Positions 45,701 through 49,639 of a stretch of 64,000 nucleotides of DNA are shown one piece after another. The translations under genes and the position numbers were made by a program. How positions within the stretch are numbered: the first letter of the stretch is position 1; the number at the start of each line of letters is the position of its first letter. A model generated the notes under the pieces. That model ran no database searches. It had not been told where the DNA came from and worked only from the letters and a program-made list of their open reading frames with translations. The DNA is from Euptelea pleiosperma (Eukaryota; Streptophyta; Magnoliopsida; Ranunculales; Eupteleaceae): positions 16,114,138-16,178,137 of the forward strand of contig CM068544.1 in NCBI GenBank assembly GCA_035048495.1, read 5' to 3'.

Positions 45701-48040
45701 AAAAGTCGACATCTCAAACCATCAAAAACTAGTGAATCCCAGAGTACCATAAGTTGTTTGTAATGTAACATGTGTTCTACTGGATCTGATGATCCGTCGA
45801 ACATTTCAAACTTCGGCTGCACGAATTTCTTTGGGATTTCGAATCTCAGGATCCCTTCAGAAAATGGCGAAGATCTCAACATTCTCAGGGCCTCTCTAGA
45901 TGCTCCAGCTGCCGATTTCTGTCCTAGTTCCGGCCTCCTCTCTCTGTCTTTCCTAATCATCTTGGTTACTTTCTCCGCAGTGACTAAGCGATCAGGATCT
46001 AGCTGAATTTCCATCTTTTCTGCTGCTTTGCGACCTGGTGTATGTGATTCTCTCCTGTCGAAGCTGATTTCTAGCTCTTTCCTTCCAGTTTCTTCCTCGT
46101 GATATGTTTTGCTTGAATCCCTCTGGTAGCCTTCCGAGGCTTATTGCTTCAACGCTTCGTTTTCCTTTCTGATCTCTTTCATATCTTCTCTCATGGCGGC
46201 CATTTCCGCCATTAACATCTTGGCTATCTTGTCCAAACTTGTCTGAGCTGGGATGTCAGCCTTACTGTTTTCTGGTTGGGCCCTGACATCTTCATCGATT
46301 TCTTTTTCTTTAGAGGCTCCAGGTAATCTCAGGGGAAGCATTCTGGATCCGTCTAATTTAATCAAGCTCTGGAGAGCGCGCAAGTCTTCTTCGAGCTTCC
46401 CACAGACGGCGCCAAAAGATATAGGGAATAAATCCACACCCTTGAGATACGCGCTTTTCCACGGACTTGATTAGTAACCTTCACGTGCTGTCAGATCCGA
46501 GACCCCGAGACAAGTTCAGAGATGTCCGAGGTCCGATTTTGAGGTGTCTGAAGTCGGGTTCCAAGGTATCCAAGATCGGGTTCCGAGGTGTCTGAGGTGA
46601 TGATTCGAGGTTGTCGGATAATCCTGCAATAACTCGAGACGGTGGAATTCCACCAAATGAGCCTCCGATGCTTAAGTCAGTATGTTTGGACTGATCAAGT
46701 TTAAATCTCCAAGATTGCATGCTTATTACTGTAGCAAATGCCTCTATTTATAGCATTCCAAGCTAGATATGTAGCTAGATATTTATGTGAACCAATAGGA
46801 GTGATCCACGCGCCTTTAGGTTATATTCTTCTAAGTATAAAGTTAGGTCCGAGGTTCCCGTGGTCGCTGAATATAATATCCGAGACTCCCAAGGTCCCCA
46901 AATAAGGTATCTGAGATCTCTGAGGTCCTTGAGCATGATGCCGGGGACAGCCTGCTCTTCACTTTAAGATAGGTAAAAAACCCTAATTAGGTGCCCGAGT
47001 ATCCGAGGTTCCATGGTACCCGAGGTATAGATGCCCGAGGTACCCGAGGCAATAGGTACCCGACGTACCCGAGGTATCCGAGGTAACCGAGGTAAGAAGT
47101 TTTTTAAACCAAATCTATACAAAAGAGTCCACGTGTCCACATATCTATAGTGCCACGTGTCATGATGTGAGCCATCCACGTGTCATTAGGTTTACCAGTT
47201 TTTACCCCCCACAATCACAATCTTGATTATTACTATCAATCACTATCATTTAGGATTAAATTAGATTAAGATTGATTAAGGATAGTTGGCTCTCTATCCC
47301 TGGACTCTTTAAGATCTCTATATAGACCCTTCAGAAGGGTTAATGCAATCATAACCTTTTACTTTCTATCCTCAGTGAATGCTAAGAATACAAGCATCCC
47401 TGAGATTGCATCTGATTATGAATGGTACAGAGAAAACCTTAACCATAGCTTATAGTCCAACATTAATATCGCTACCACCCATGCAGACAACAATAGAACA
47501 TTGTTGAAGCCATGGCTCATATCTGGGTGAAAATTTTGGCAGAGGGTTGCTTTCACTGTGGTATTGAGTCACGTAAAAATGCACAATGTGAAACTTTTCC
47601 TCGCCTGCTGACCCTGAACGTTTGGACCACCCCTTGATGGACCCACACAATAAAATCAGATAGGTTGGTGGTTTCTAGCCATTGAATCTGAGAGGCACAA
47701 AAAAAATGCTCGAATCTAATGGCTAGAAATCACTTCATAAAACAGACAAAACTGGGACTTATTAACAGAATAACTTTACACAGTTTTGTTATTCAATCGC
47801 AGAGGCTCTATCCACAACTGAAAATTAAATGTTTTGCTTATCTAATTTGTATAATAACTAGATGCAGTTTTGCTATTTTTACCTTTATTCTATAATGTAG
47901 AGGAGAGGTGAGTTGCTACCTCCATGGAAAGTGTAATTTATGAGAAATGTGGTCTTTTGGTTTGCAGAGTTTCAAGGGGTTACAAAGGAAACTTGTTCAT
48001 TTTGAACATGGTTGATCCTTCTTATAGAGTGCCCGTCTGA
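1489..48040 (+). CDS. FBN3: Plastid lipid-associated protein (PAP/fibrillin), FBN3/PAP4-like, six exons over 46.6 kb
   Basis: Fibrillins are plastid lipid-binding proteins of plastoglobules and thylakoids. The FBN3/PAP4 group is one of the thylakoid-associated subfamilies, and its exact role is not settled. Joining the six exons gives 247 residues, about the family length. Residues 1-50 are Ser/Thr/basic rich, as in a chloroplast transit peptide. Residues of about 80-245 form the PAP domain: [32 protein letters not shown], the RPKFLRS stretch, [55 protein letters not shown] and the C-terminal SRG-KGNLF...DPSYRVPV signature. All junctions are GT-AG and keep frame. The start is the first ATG, in the context CCATGGC. 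One oddity is that SRGDKGN reads SRGYKGN here. No frameshift or stop interrupts the exons, so I infer a functional gene. The gene symbol is my best subfamily guess. Confidence 0.88.
1900..2013 (+). CDS. FBN3: Fibrillin exon 2
   Basis: 38 codons, phase 0 on both sides, after a T-rich acceptor ending TTGGTTAG and before donor GTGCGATGG. It encodes [14 protein letters not shown] through the strongly conserved [19 protein letters not shown] block. Intron 1 (1807-1899) is only 93 bp and is the one ordinary-sized intron of the gene. Confidence 0.88.
2014..5083. other. Intron 2 of the fibrillin gene, with copia LTR debris
   Basis: No exon fits here. Around 2693-2713, CCAACA is followed by a pyrimidine stretch TTCTCCCACTTGG, which is the reverse complement of a copia polypurine tract next to an LTR end. 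The sequence to its left (about 2290-2705) is therefore probably an old minus-strand copia LTR, and 2706-3600 its 3' untranslated part. Near 3320-3500 an 80-90 bp unit around TCTCCAAGGTGAGAC / CTGGAGAAT is imperfectly repeated about three times. A run of G residues lies at about 4361-4374. Short ORFs here overlap and resemble no protein. Confidence 0.55.
4325..4930 (-). mobile_element. Sirevirus-like copia LTR fragment or solo LTR
   Basis: Read on the minus strand, this piece matches the order of the LTR at about 7556-8475: ACC-GAG-CCACTATAAATCT (TATA region), then TTTCCGC, ATAATTTGTCCTATTC followed by a C run, then GTAGGAC and a terminal GGGAATTTCA. The outer edge near 4325 is clear; the inner edge near 4930 is an estimate. 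No primer-binding site or coding sequence accompanies it, so it is a solo LTR or a fragment. Confidence 0.6.
5084..5179 (+). CDS. FBN3: Fibrillin exon 3
   Basis: 32 codons, phase 0, between acceptor TTTTGTGACAG and donor GTGCTTCTTC. It encodes [15 protein letters not shown] followed by [17 protein letters not shown], both typical fibrillin blocks. The next coding block begins 23.9 kb further on. Confidence 0.88.
5560..6457 (-). repeat. Copia-Y 3' LTR (left copy)
   Basis: The inner border is well defined: ...TATACCAACA at 6457 followed by ACCCTCCACAT (complement of a polypurine tract) at 6458-6468. The outer border near 5560 is estimated from where similarity to the 26360 copy fades. 6469-7020 is the 3' untranslated part of the element and shows no ORF of note. 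Confidence 0.6.
7037..7331 (+). mobile_element. 5'-truncated LINE-type insertion with poly-A tail and target duplication
   Basis: The insertion ends in AATAAAATTTATACTTATC followed by a run of about 12 A (7318-7329). CCCATCCACCTTG occurs immediately before it (7024-7036) and again after the tail (7332-7344), a 13-bp target duplication. The duplication falls in the minus-strand copia RNase H coding sequence, which confirms that this is an insertion. The body is only about 295 bp and encodes nothing recognisable. A SINE is the alternative, but I see no tRNA-like A/B boxes. Confidence 0.65.
7332..7464 (-). pseudogene. Copia-Y RNase H C-terminus fragment
   Basis: On the minus strand this encodes [22 protein letters not shown], the conserved C-terminal end of copia RNase H (usual form ADPLTKGLP...HNTSRGMG). 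One further in-frame stop lies upstream. The reading continues across the LINE insertion into 7020-7036 as GLK, which orders the two events: copia first, LINE later. Confidence 0.65.
7465..7555. mobile_element. Truncated copy of the GTTTCG-rich TIR element
   Basis: Begins AAGGTTTAAAATTTCG and carries the shared CAAGTGAAAAACCGAGACA motif and GAAACGAAAC repeats. Similarity to the copies at 11226-11616 and 15930-16232 stops near 7555, where the next LTR starts, so the copy is cut by that insertion. Confidence 0.6.
7556..8475 (+). repeat. Copia-Z 5' LTR
   Basis: Ends GGGAATTTCA directly before the primer-binding-like site (complement of initiator tRNA-Met with two mismatches to TTGGTATCAGAGCC). 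It contains a TATA-like CACTATAAATCTC near 8258 and the typical TTGTCCTATTCAACCCC region near 8425. The left edge is set where the TIR element similarity ends. ORFs on the opposite strand (7640-8261) are incidental. Confidence 0.6.
8545..9574 (+). pseudogene. Copia-Z gag, first part (UBN2-type capsid and zinc knuckle)
   Basis: Reading starts [28 protein letters not shown], a typical copia/Sirevirus gag opening. It continues LDERI-stop-EAMESGW, then [58 protein letters not shown] and a knuckle [14 protein letters not shown] (CX2CX4HX4C). At least three in-frame stops (near 8662, 8953 and 9292) mark it as a pseudogene. The sequence stops at the 5-bp duplication GATGA (9570-9574), where the next element begins. 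Confidence 0.75.
9575..10072 (-). repeat. Copia-W 3' LTR
   Basis: Near-identical to 15225-15724 by eye. It contains CTATAAATAG (minus strand, near 9815), a probable TATA box, and a TAATAATAA microsatellite just before its plus-strand end. The complement of the polypurine tract follows at 10073. Confidence 0.85.
10073..11225. other. Copia-W interior, 3' non-coding part
   Basis: AT-rich sequence between the polypurine tract and the TIR element. I see no ORF with similarity to any retroelement domain. It resembles the long 3' untranslated stretches of other copia elements in this window. Confidence 0.4.
11226..11616. mobile_element. GTTTCG-rich TIR element, full copy with 9-bp target duplication
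   Basis: 391 bp starting CATGGTTTAAAATTTCGG and ending GAAATTTTAAACCTT, an imperfect terminal inverted repeat. The 9-mer GCTTAAAAT lies directly on both sides (11217-11225 and 11617-11625). A 9-bp duplication is the Mutator-like (MULE) hallmark. The interior is a string of TTTCG(T/G)AATG repeats plus the CTCGGTTTTTCACTTGACCG motif. The ORF at 11149-11577 is only the translated repeat. Non-autonomous. Confidence 0.75.
11617..11998. other. Copia-W interior between the TIR element and gag
   Basis: AT-rich, starting with the second target copy of the TIR element. I see no coding or structural signal in it. Confidence 0.35.
11999..12798 (-). pseudogene. Copia-W gag (UBN2-type), two fragments
   Basis: The N-terminal piece (12607-12798) begins [32 protein letters not shown], a copia gag opening. 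The second piece (11999-12427) carries [20 protein letters not shown] and [18 protein letters not shown], then a basic tail of the pre-knuckle region. Between them (12428-12606) the frame is broken. It ends before any zinc knuckle and no pol follows. Confidence 0.7.
12799..15207. other. Copia-W leader region, no recognised gene
   Basis: 2.4 kb between gag and the primer-binding site. Minus-strand ORFs of 60-111 codons at 13785-14327 resemble no retroelement protein. CACCTTTGGGCA recurs at about 12950, 13060 and 13140, and as CACCTTTTGGCA near 13247, a short dispersed repeat. A long leader like this is unusual for copia and may include foreign DNA. Confidence 0.4.
15208..15221 (-). other. Copia-W primer-binding site
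   Basis: Minus strand TGGTATCAGATCCA, three bases from the LTR end. It matches the 3' end of initiator tRNA-Met as used by most plant copia elements. Confidence 0.8.
15225..15724 (-). repeat. Copia-W 5' LTR
   Basis: 500 bp, TGTTGG...CCAACA, followed on the plus strand by target copy GATGA. It differs from its partner LTR by scattered substitutions and the length of a TAA/AAT microsatellite. Confidence 0.85.
15730..16506 (+). pseudogene. Copia-Z gag, central acidic/coiled-coil part
   Basis: Reading resumes just after the Copia-W target copy with [20 protein letters not shown] and [15 protein letters not shown]. After the small TIR element it continues [14 protein letters not shown] and VFVKV at 16506. 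Acidic, Lys/Glu-rich helical sequence is usual in the C-terminal part of Sirevirus gag. Stops and a one-base frame slip are present. Confidence 0.6.
15930..16232. mobile_element. GTTTCG-rich TIR element, second copy
   Basis: 303 bp, in the orientation opposite to the 11226 copy. It starts ATGTTTAAAATTTTG and ends CAAAATTTTGAACCATGA. The flanks ATACAGTCA (15921-15929) and ATATAGCCA (16233-16241) match at 7 of 9 positions, an aged 9-bp duplication. It interrupts the Copia-Z gag. Confidence 0.7.
16507..19786. mobile_element. 3.28-kb probable solo LTR (Ty3/gypsy-like)
   Basis: The block starts TGTCGCGACCCAAACC and ends AGGGTTTTACA, i.e. TG...CA. It is flanked by AGGTT (16502-16506) and AGGCT (19787-19791), a 4-of-5 target duplication. 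Removing the block plus one flank rejoins the Copia-Z reading frame exactly (VFVKV to [12 protein letters not shown]), which proves it is a discrete insertion. No coding domain is visible inside. The length and the TGTCGCGACCC start recall long gypsy LTRs of the Tekay/Del kind, but that lineage is a guess. Confidence 0.65.
19792..20252 (+). pseudogene. Copia-Z gag end and protease start
   Basis: A degenerate second knuckle [13 protein letters not shown] (Cys lost) is followed by a repeated Lys/Glu segment ([20 protein letters not shown]...) built from a 13-14 residue unit used three times. The protease entry [14 protein letters not shown] follows (the family motif is DSGCS; here Ser became Ile). 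The frame is cut at about 20252 by the gypsy element. Confidence 0.65.
20243..20479 (-). pseudogene. Gypsy-1 reverse transcriptase, N-terminal fragment
   Basis: Encodes [17 protein letters not shown], then [40 protein letters not shown]. These are the opening motifs of gypsy reverse transcriptase. The catalytic YIDD motif would be downstream and is absent. Confidence 0.8.
20733..21365 (-). pseudogene. Gypsy-1 protease-like region
   Basis: [20 protein letters not shown] is followed by [15 protein letters not shown], the counterpart of the D-(N/C)-G-SS protease site (compare [12 protein letters not shown] in the second gypsy element). The catalytic DxGSS has decayed to DPSNS. Downstream frames are broken. 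Confidence 0.6.
21604..22854 (-). pseudogene. Gypsy-1 gag
   Basis: The best block is [20 protein letters not shown] and [20 protein letters not shown] with [11 protein letters not shown], a Retrotrans_gag capsid core. Upstream, 22504-22695 encodes a Gln/Glu-rich helix ([19 protein letters not shown]). Frames shift several times. Confidence 0.65.
22875..24148 (-). repeat. Gypsy-1 5' LTR with internal 35-bp minisatellite
   Basis: On the minus strand it starts TGATGGTGTTTGTGGG and ends CCCCCGCG (probably from CA), five bases before the primer-binding site. Between 23668 and about 23935 a 35-bp unit with the core GAGAGATCTTGCTGAG recurs seven to eight times. Minus-strand ORFs of 157-173 codons here are only translations of that minisatellite. 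Confidence 0.6.
24149..25880. other. Unassigned retroelement-like DNA
   Basis: No complete gene. 24320-24400 has CCCTAACCCTAA-type telo-box motifs and a GA run. At 25420-25467 a plus-strand frame reads [16 protein letters not shown], which looks like the short segment at the very end of many gypsy polyproteins next to the 3' LTR. The following 250 bp could then be an LTR start. I could not find a partner LTR or other pol domains, so this is weak. Confidence 0.3.
25890..26330 (-). pseudogene. Copia-Y gag fragment
   Basis: The minus strand reads [18 protein letters not shown], then [47 protein letters not shown] and [20 protein letters not shown]. This is the usual copia gag order (FKRWQ..., LCRNYILN.L.D.LY.VY, AKELWE.L..KY, VGRFLD.KM.D.KTV..QVQELQ). 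Stops interrupt it. Its position directly left of the LTR at about 26360 shows that this LTR is the 5' one of a minus-strand element. Confidence 0.75.
26360..28730 (-). repeat. Copia-Y 5' LTR (right copy), split by a solo LTR
   Basis: Similarity to 5560-6457 runs 26360-26683, jumps over the solo LTR and resumes at 28142-28730, ending TTTAATAACA. The split lies between CCCTCAAAATA and AAATGTATAAAATAAAAG. Confidence 0.65.
26684..28141 (-). mobile_element. Sirevirus-like solo LTR (family X) with CCAATCGATTGG cluster
   Basis: 1458 bp, TG...CA, flanked by AAATA (26679-26683) and AAATG (28142-28146). It interrupts the Copia-Y LTR at a precise point. It matches the split LTR 51475-52113 plus 62626-63589 over its whole length, which carries the polypurine tract and hence sets the minus orientation. 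A TATA box CTATAAATA lies on the minus strand at 27500-27508. Just upstream of it (27590-27795) are about seven copies of CCAATCGATTGG-like palindromes. The ORF 27605-27856 is a translation of that cluster. Confidence 0.75.
29033..29107 (+). CDS. FBN3: Fibrillin exon 4
   Basis: 25 codons, phase 0: [25 protein letters not shown], between acceptor CTATATCTGCAG and donor GTATGCAATT. The sequence is intact although LINE-derived DNA begins within about 30 bp of the donor. Confidence 0.88.
29125..29830 (+). pseudogene. LINE (L1-type) endonuclease region fragment
   Basis: Plus-strand frames read [40 protein letters not shown], then [35 protein letters not shown], and further on [30 protein letters not shown]. 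This is the C-terminal half of the AP-type endonuclease and the linker before reverse transcriptase of plant L1 elements (SDH is the catalytic His motif). Frameshifts separate the pieces. No reverse transcriptase or poly-A tail follows, so it is truncated at both ends. Confidence 0.8.
29831..31758. other. Remainder of intron 4
   Basis: AT-rich intron sequence ending in the acceptor ATGGCTCACAG. ORFs of 60-111 codons on both strands overlap one another and match nothing known to me. No repeat or LTR border is evident. Confidence 0.5.
31759..31826 (+). CDS. FBN3: Fibrillin exon 5
   Basis: 68 bp: [23 protein letters not shown], ending in the first two bases (AG) of a split Arg codon before donor GTAAGTC. 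The phase matches exon 6, which supplies the third base A. Confidence 0.88.
32610..35115 (-). pseudogene. Ty1/copia polyprotein remnant (gag to integrase)
   Basis: Reading right to left on the minus strand. Gag (35115-34390): [61 protein letters not shown] degenerate knuckle with [13 protein letters not shown] (near 34300). A protease/pre-integrase region (33819-34019): [16 protein letters not shown]. Integrase core (33328-33519): [18 protein letters not shown]. Integrase C-terminal part (32891-33280): AEREHKHLLEV-like [46 protein letters not shown]. It stops at about 32610 before reverse transcriptase. Many frameshifts and stops; no LTRs identified. Confidence 0.75.
36474..37274 (-). repeat. 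Gypsy-2 3' LTR
   Basis: Plus strand TGTAGGGAATAATCC...TTTTTACCCCCCACA. Two zones are dense in a CCGAGGT(A/T) motif (about 36550-36690 and 36920-37180). The second alone has more than a dozen near-copies. The polypurine tract complement (CGCCCCTCTTGG) follows at 37276. Confidence 0.9.
37697..39973 (+). pseudogene. Antisense ORF of Gypsy-2 (putative gypsy-type transposon / Transposase_28-like), spliced and decayed
   Basis: This frame runs opposite to gag-pol, and therefore in the same sense as the fibrillin gene. Exon-like block 1 (37697-about 38312) has [33 protein letters not shown] and [11 protein letters not shown], then in a shifted frame [18 protein letters not shown]. Block 2 (38392-39417) has [20 protein letters not shown] and a Ser/Glu-rich acidic tail with KLPPGFS. 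Block 3 (39495-39973) is a long Ala/Lys/Glu coiled coil ending [12 protein letters not shown] introns fit at about 38313-38391 and 39418-39494. A frame slip at the G-run 38131-38138 and another near 39610 break it. The layout matches the antisense ORFs described for Tat elements; the function is unknown. Confidence 0.65.
40150..40850. repeat. 42-bp tandem repeat array inside Gypsy-2
   Basis: About 15 full units of 42 bp plus decayed ends. The unit core is GACTCCATTTCTGAAGTGG joined to ATCGGTAACTTCAAGCC. Because 42 is divisible by three, the minus strand stays open for 273 codons and translates to [14 protein letters not shown] repeated. I regard that as an artefact of the array, not a protein gene. 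It lies between integrase and the antisense ORF, the 3' hypervariable zone in which Tat elements are known to carry tandem repeats. Confidence 0.9.
41000..41997 (-). pseudogene. Gypsy-2 integrase
   Basis: The H2C2 zinc-binding end (CEKCHKHA) is followed by the core: [14 protein letters not shown] (first Asp), [11 protein letters not shown] (second Asp) and [15 protein letters not shown] (Glu) with DD35E-like spacing, then the C-terminal [19 protein letters not shown] block, the usual ending of gypsy polyproteins, and [10 protein letters not shown]. The 41030-41896 part is open for 288 codons. The entry part (41773-41997) is in a different frame, so at least one frameshift separates them. Confidence 0.85.
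42073..43308 (-). pseudogene. Gypsy-2 RNase H and second (aRNH) RNase H
   Basis: The first RNase H follows reverse transcriptase: [59 protein letters not shown]. The second RNase H comes after the [26 protein letters not shown] connection: [20 protein letters not shown] (Asp), [15 protein letters not shown] (Glu), [16 protein letters not shown] (Asp). All three acidic residues are present. A second RNase H domain is diagnostic of the Tat lineage. TGA stops at 43306-43308, 42280-42282 and 42073-42075 sit where Arg CGA would be expected. Confidence 0.85.
43306..44157 (-). pseudogene. Gypsy-2 reverse transcriptase
   Basis: Motifs in order: [97 protein letters not shown] (catalytic YIDD), LNPEKCTF. 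The 283-codon frame is intact from 44157 down to the TGA at 43306, so reverse transcriptase itself is almost undamaged. Confidence 0.9.
44218..44823 (-). pseudogene. Gypsy-2 protease region
   Basis: [20 protein letters not shown], then [13 protein letters not shown] (aspartic protease site, D-x-G-S-S), [34 protein letters not shown]. It is bounded by a TAG at its 3' end and a TGA (44824-44826) at its 5' end. Confidence 0.85.
44824..46437 (-). pseudogene. Gypsy-2 gag
   Basis: Three frames follow one another. 46437-46141 has [21 protein letters not shown], an N-terminal helix that begins inside the PBS region ([14 protein letters not shown]). 46014-45589 has [21 protein letters not shown] and [20 protein letters not shown], the capsid core. 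45579-44824 has [20 protein letters not shown] and a Tat-type His/Cys motif [20 protein letters not shown] near its end. A TAG separates the last two frames at about 45587. The region is otherwise well preserved. Confidence 0.85.
46398..46414 (-). other. Gypsy-2 primer-binding site
   Basis: Minus strand TGGCGCCGTCTGTGGG, five bases (AAAGA on the plus strand) from the LTR. This is the classical site of Tat-lineage plant elements. Confidence 0.85.
46420..47213 (-). repeat. Gypsy-2 5' LTR
   Basis: Partner of 36474-37274. The inner base pair is TA instead of TG/CA. It lacks about 20 bp of the CCGAGGT zone present in the other LTR but contains about 15 bp more near 47165, differences typical of slippage in short repeats. 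Confidence 0.9.
47968..48040 (+). CDS. FBN3: Fibrillin exon 6 and stop codon
   Basis: One base completing a split Arg codon, then [23 protein letters not shown] and TGA at 48038-48040. This is the C-terminal fibrillin signature. The usual Asp of SRGDKGN is Tyr (TAC), one base from Asp GAC. Confidence 0.88.
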
Positions 48041-48500
48041 TATATGGGATACCCATGACAGAATTTTAAATGTTTCATTGTTGAATCTTCTTTGCTATGA
48101 GAATCATGCAACCTTTTCAAGTTTTGCTTGTACATCTCTGTATGTCTTTCACTTGGAGTGGGGGGGATTGTTTAAAAAATTGTGGAATATATATTTGCTT
48201 GTAAACTTTATTTAAATTGCATTACTGGGATGCTCATTCTTTGTTTGCCAATTCTAAAGACATTTCCTCTTAACCCATTTGGTTGGCCTGCAAGTAGGAA
48301 AAAACTGTCCTGGATTCAAGACCAATTAGCACTTTTCCCAGCCTACTCACCCGGAAAAAAAATATCAAAATCATGACCCTGGAGACCTAATTACAGTGAT
48401 GAGATAATTGACAAGTACAACATACATAATCAACTTTCTAAGATGAAGGCTGATTTGAAGAACTGTAAGCCATTAACAATAATGGGTAACACACTGATAC
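48041..48500 (+). other. Probable 3' UTR and downstream flank of the fibrillin gene
   Basis: T-rich sequence after the stop. I see no canonical AATAAA within the first 300 bp. TTTATTTAAATTGCATT near 48207 might take part in 3' end formation. No coding sequence. Confidence 0.35.
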
Positions 48501-48833
48501 TGTTACGATCCTAAAGGTTAAGACTTAAAACTGTCCGCACCTCTATCACCTAGGTGCTTTTGGTGTATTGGTTTGGGTCTAACATTTGGTATCAGAGCCA
48601 ACCCCACGTCATGGGTTCAAGTCACGGGAGAGACGACTTGAGGAAAGGGCTACCTGGGGGCTCACTCAAAAAAGAGAAAATAGGGGTACTGGAGTAAAAG
48701 CGCCTCAGAGTGAGATACTGTGGACGTTGGCCTTGGAAGCGTGGTGGAATGTTGCGATCCTAAAAGTTAAGACTTTAACTTTTTGCACCTCTGTCACCTA
48801 GGTGCTTTTGGTGTATTGATTTGGGTCTTAACA
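48501..48833 (+). mobile_element. TRIM/SMART-type miniature LTR retrotransposon
   Basis: 333 bp with two 84-bp LTRs (48501-48584 and 48750-48833), each TGTT(A/G)CGATCCTAAA...TTAACA-like, ending AACA. The left LTR is followed two bases later by TGGTATCAGAGCC (tRNA-Met PBS, 48587-48599), and the purine-rich GTGGTGGAA precedes the right LTR. Both sides carry the 5-bp duplication GATAC (48496-48500 and 48834-48838). No coding capacity. The ORF 48586-48801 is incidental. Confidence 0.9.
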
Positions 48834-48900
48834 GATACCATAGATTTTTTTATTCTAAACTGACACTTAAGTGATCATGACTTTTTTTGAAGGAAAAAGG

Positions 48901-49287
48901 TGTAACAAGGTATGCCTGAAACTGTTTCATTTGCGGAAGCGGCATTTTTGGTAGTCACCGCTGCCATCTGGGCCCACTGACTGCATGGATGTTTATCCCA
49001 CCCCTTGGTGGATATACAGACCAAAAATTACCTTGATTGGTAATCTATAACCATTAGAGTTTAACACGTTTTAGCACTTTTTAAGGCGTTCTTATAGCCG
49101 TTGAATGCAACCATGTTTTGAGTACTAAAACCAACGGCTAGAAATCATTAAACAAGCTGATTTTTTGTATGACTGTCTATTAAGGGGTGGGCTAAAAATC
49201 CATGCAGTCAGTGGGCCCAGATGGCAGTGGTGACTACCAAAAATGCCGCTTCCGCAAATGAAAAGATCTCAGGTATACCTTGTTACA
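48901..49287. mobile_element. Fold-back MITE with terminal inverted repeats of about 95 bp
   Basis: The left arm starts TGTAACAAGGTATGCCTG and contains GCGGAAGCGGCATTTTTGG and CTGGGCCCACTGACTGCATG. The right arm is its near-perfect inverse, ending TATACCTTGTTACA. The loop is about 49000-49190. Similar flanks (TCATGACTTTTTTTGAA at left, TCATGACCCTTTTTTGAA at right) suggest a target duplication, but the left one is separated from the arm by about 10 bp, so the superfamily is open. Confidence 0.75.
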
Positions 49288-49639
49288 TCATGACCCTTTT
49301 TTGAAATGTTTCTCCATTTTTAGATCATTTACCAAATGGTAAATTCTTGCTTTCATGCTTTTGTTCGGTTATCCGTGGGCCGCGAACCTCTATGTGGGCC
49401 CAAATTCTGCAATTGACCCAACATAATTAACCAATAACTTTATCCACATGAAATAAATCTCTTTAAGACTTGAAAACTTCCTTTTGAACTGCTCCCAAAC
49501 AGTCAAAACTACCATAACTGCTTTGACTGACACAGTTGACAAAACTATTTTCTTTTTCTTTTTTTTGAGAAATCTTCCAATAGATTTGGTAGATTATCGA
49601 TCATCCTCGAGATGTGTGCAAAAAGTTGATTTCTAAGTC

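Larger units (their letters stand above)
36474..47213 (-). mobile_element. Gypsy-2: structurally complete Tat-lineage Ty3/gypsy element
   Basis: LTRs 36474-37274 (801 bp) and 46420-47213 (794 bp) are flanked by the identical 5-bp ATCAC (36469-36473 and 47214-47218). In element orientation the order is 5' LTR, PBS TGGCGCCGTCTGTGGG, gag, protease, reverse transcriptase, RNase H, a second RNase H, integrase, a 42-bp tandem array, an antisense ORF, polypurine tract, 3' LTR. The extra RNase H and an antisense ORF next to the 3' LTR are known marks of the Tat lineage (Grande/Retand/RIRE2-like). Coding frames carry stops, several of the type CGA to TGA, so the copy is inactive. The LTRs differ by many, mostly transition-type, changes, so it is not a very recent insertion. 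Confidence 0.9.
31827..47967. other. Intron 5 of the fibrillin gene (16,141 bp)
   Basis: Donor GTAAGTC at 31827, acceptor TTGGTTTGCAG ending 47967. It holds a copia remnant (32610-35115) and the complete gypsy element (36474-47213). 31827-32609, 35116-36468 and 47219-47967 show no gene. Within them, 35410-35535 carries three copies of a unit of about 42 bp containing TTTCCCAATGGGTATAAGAC. Confidence 0.8.
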
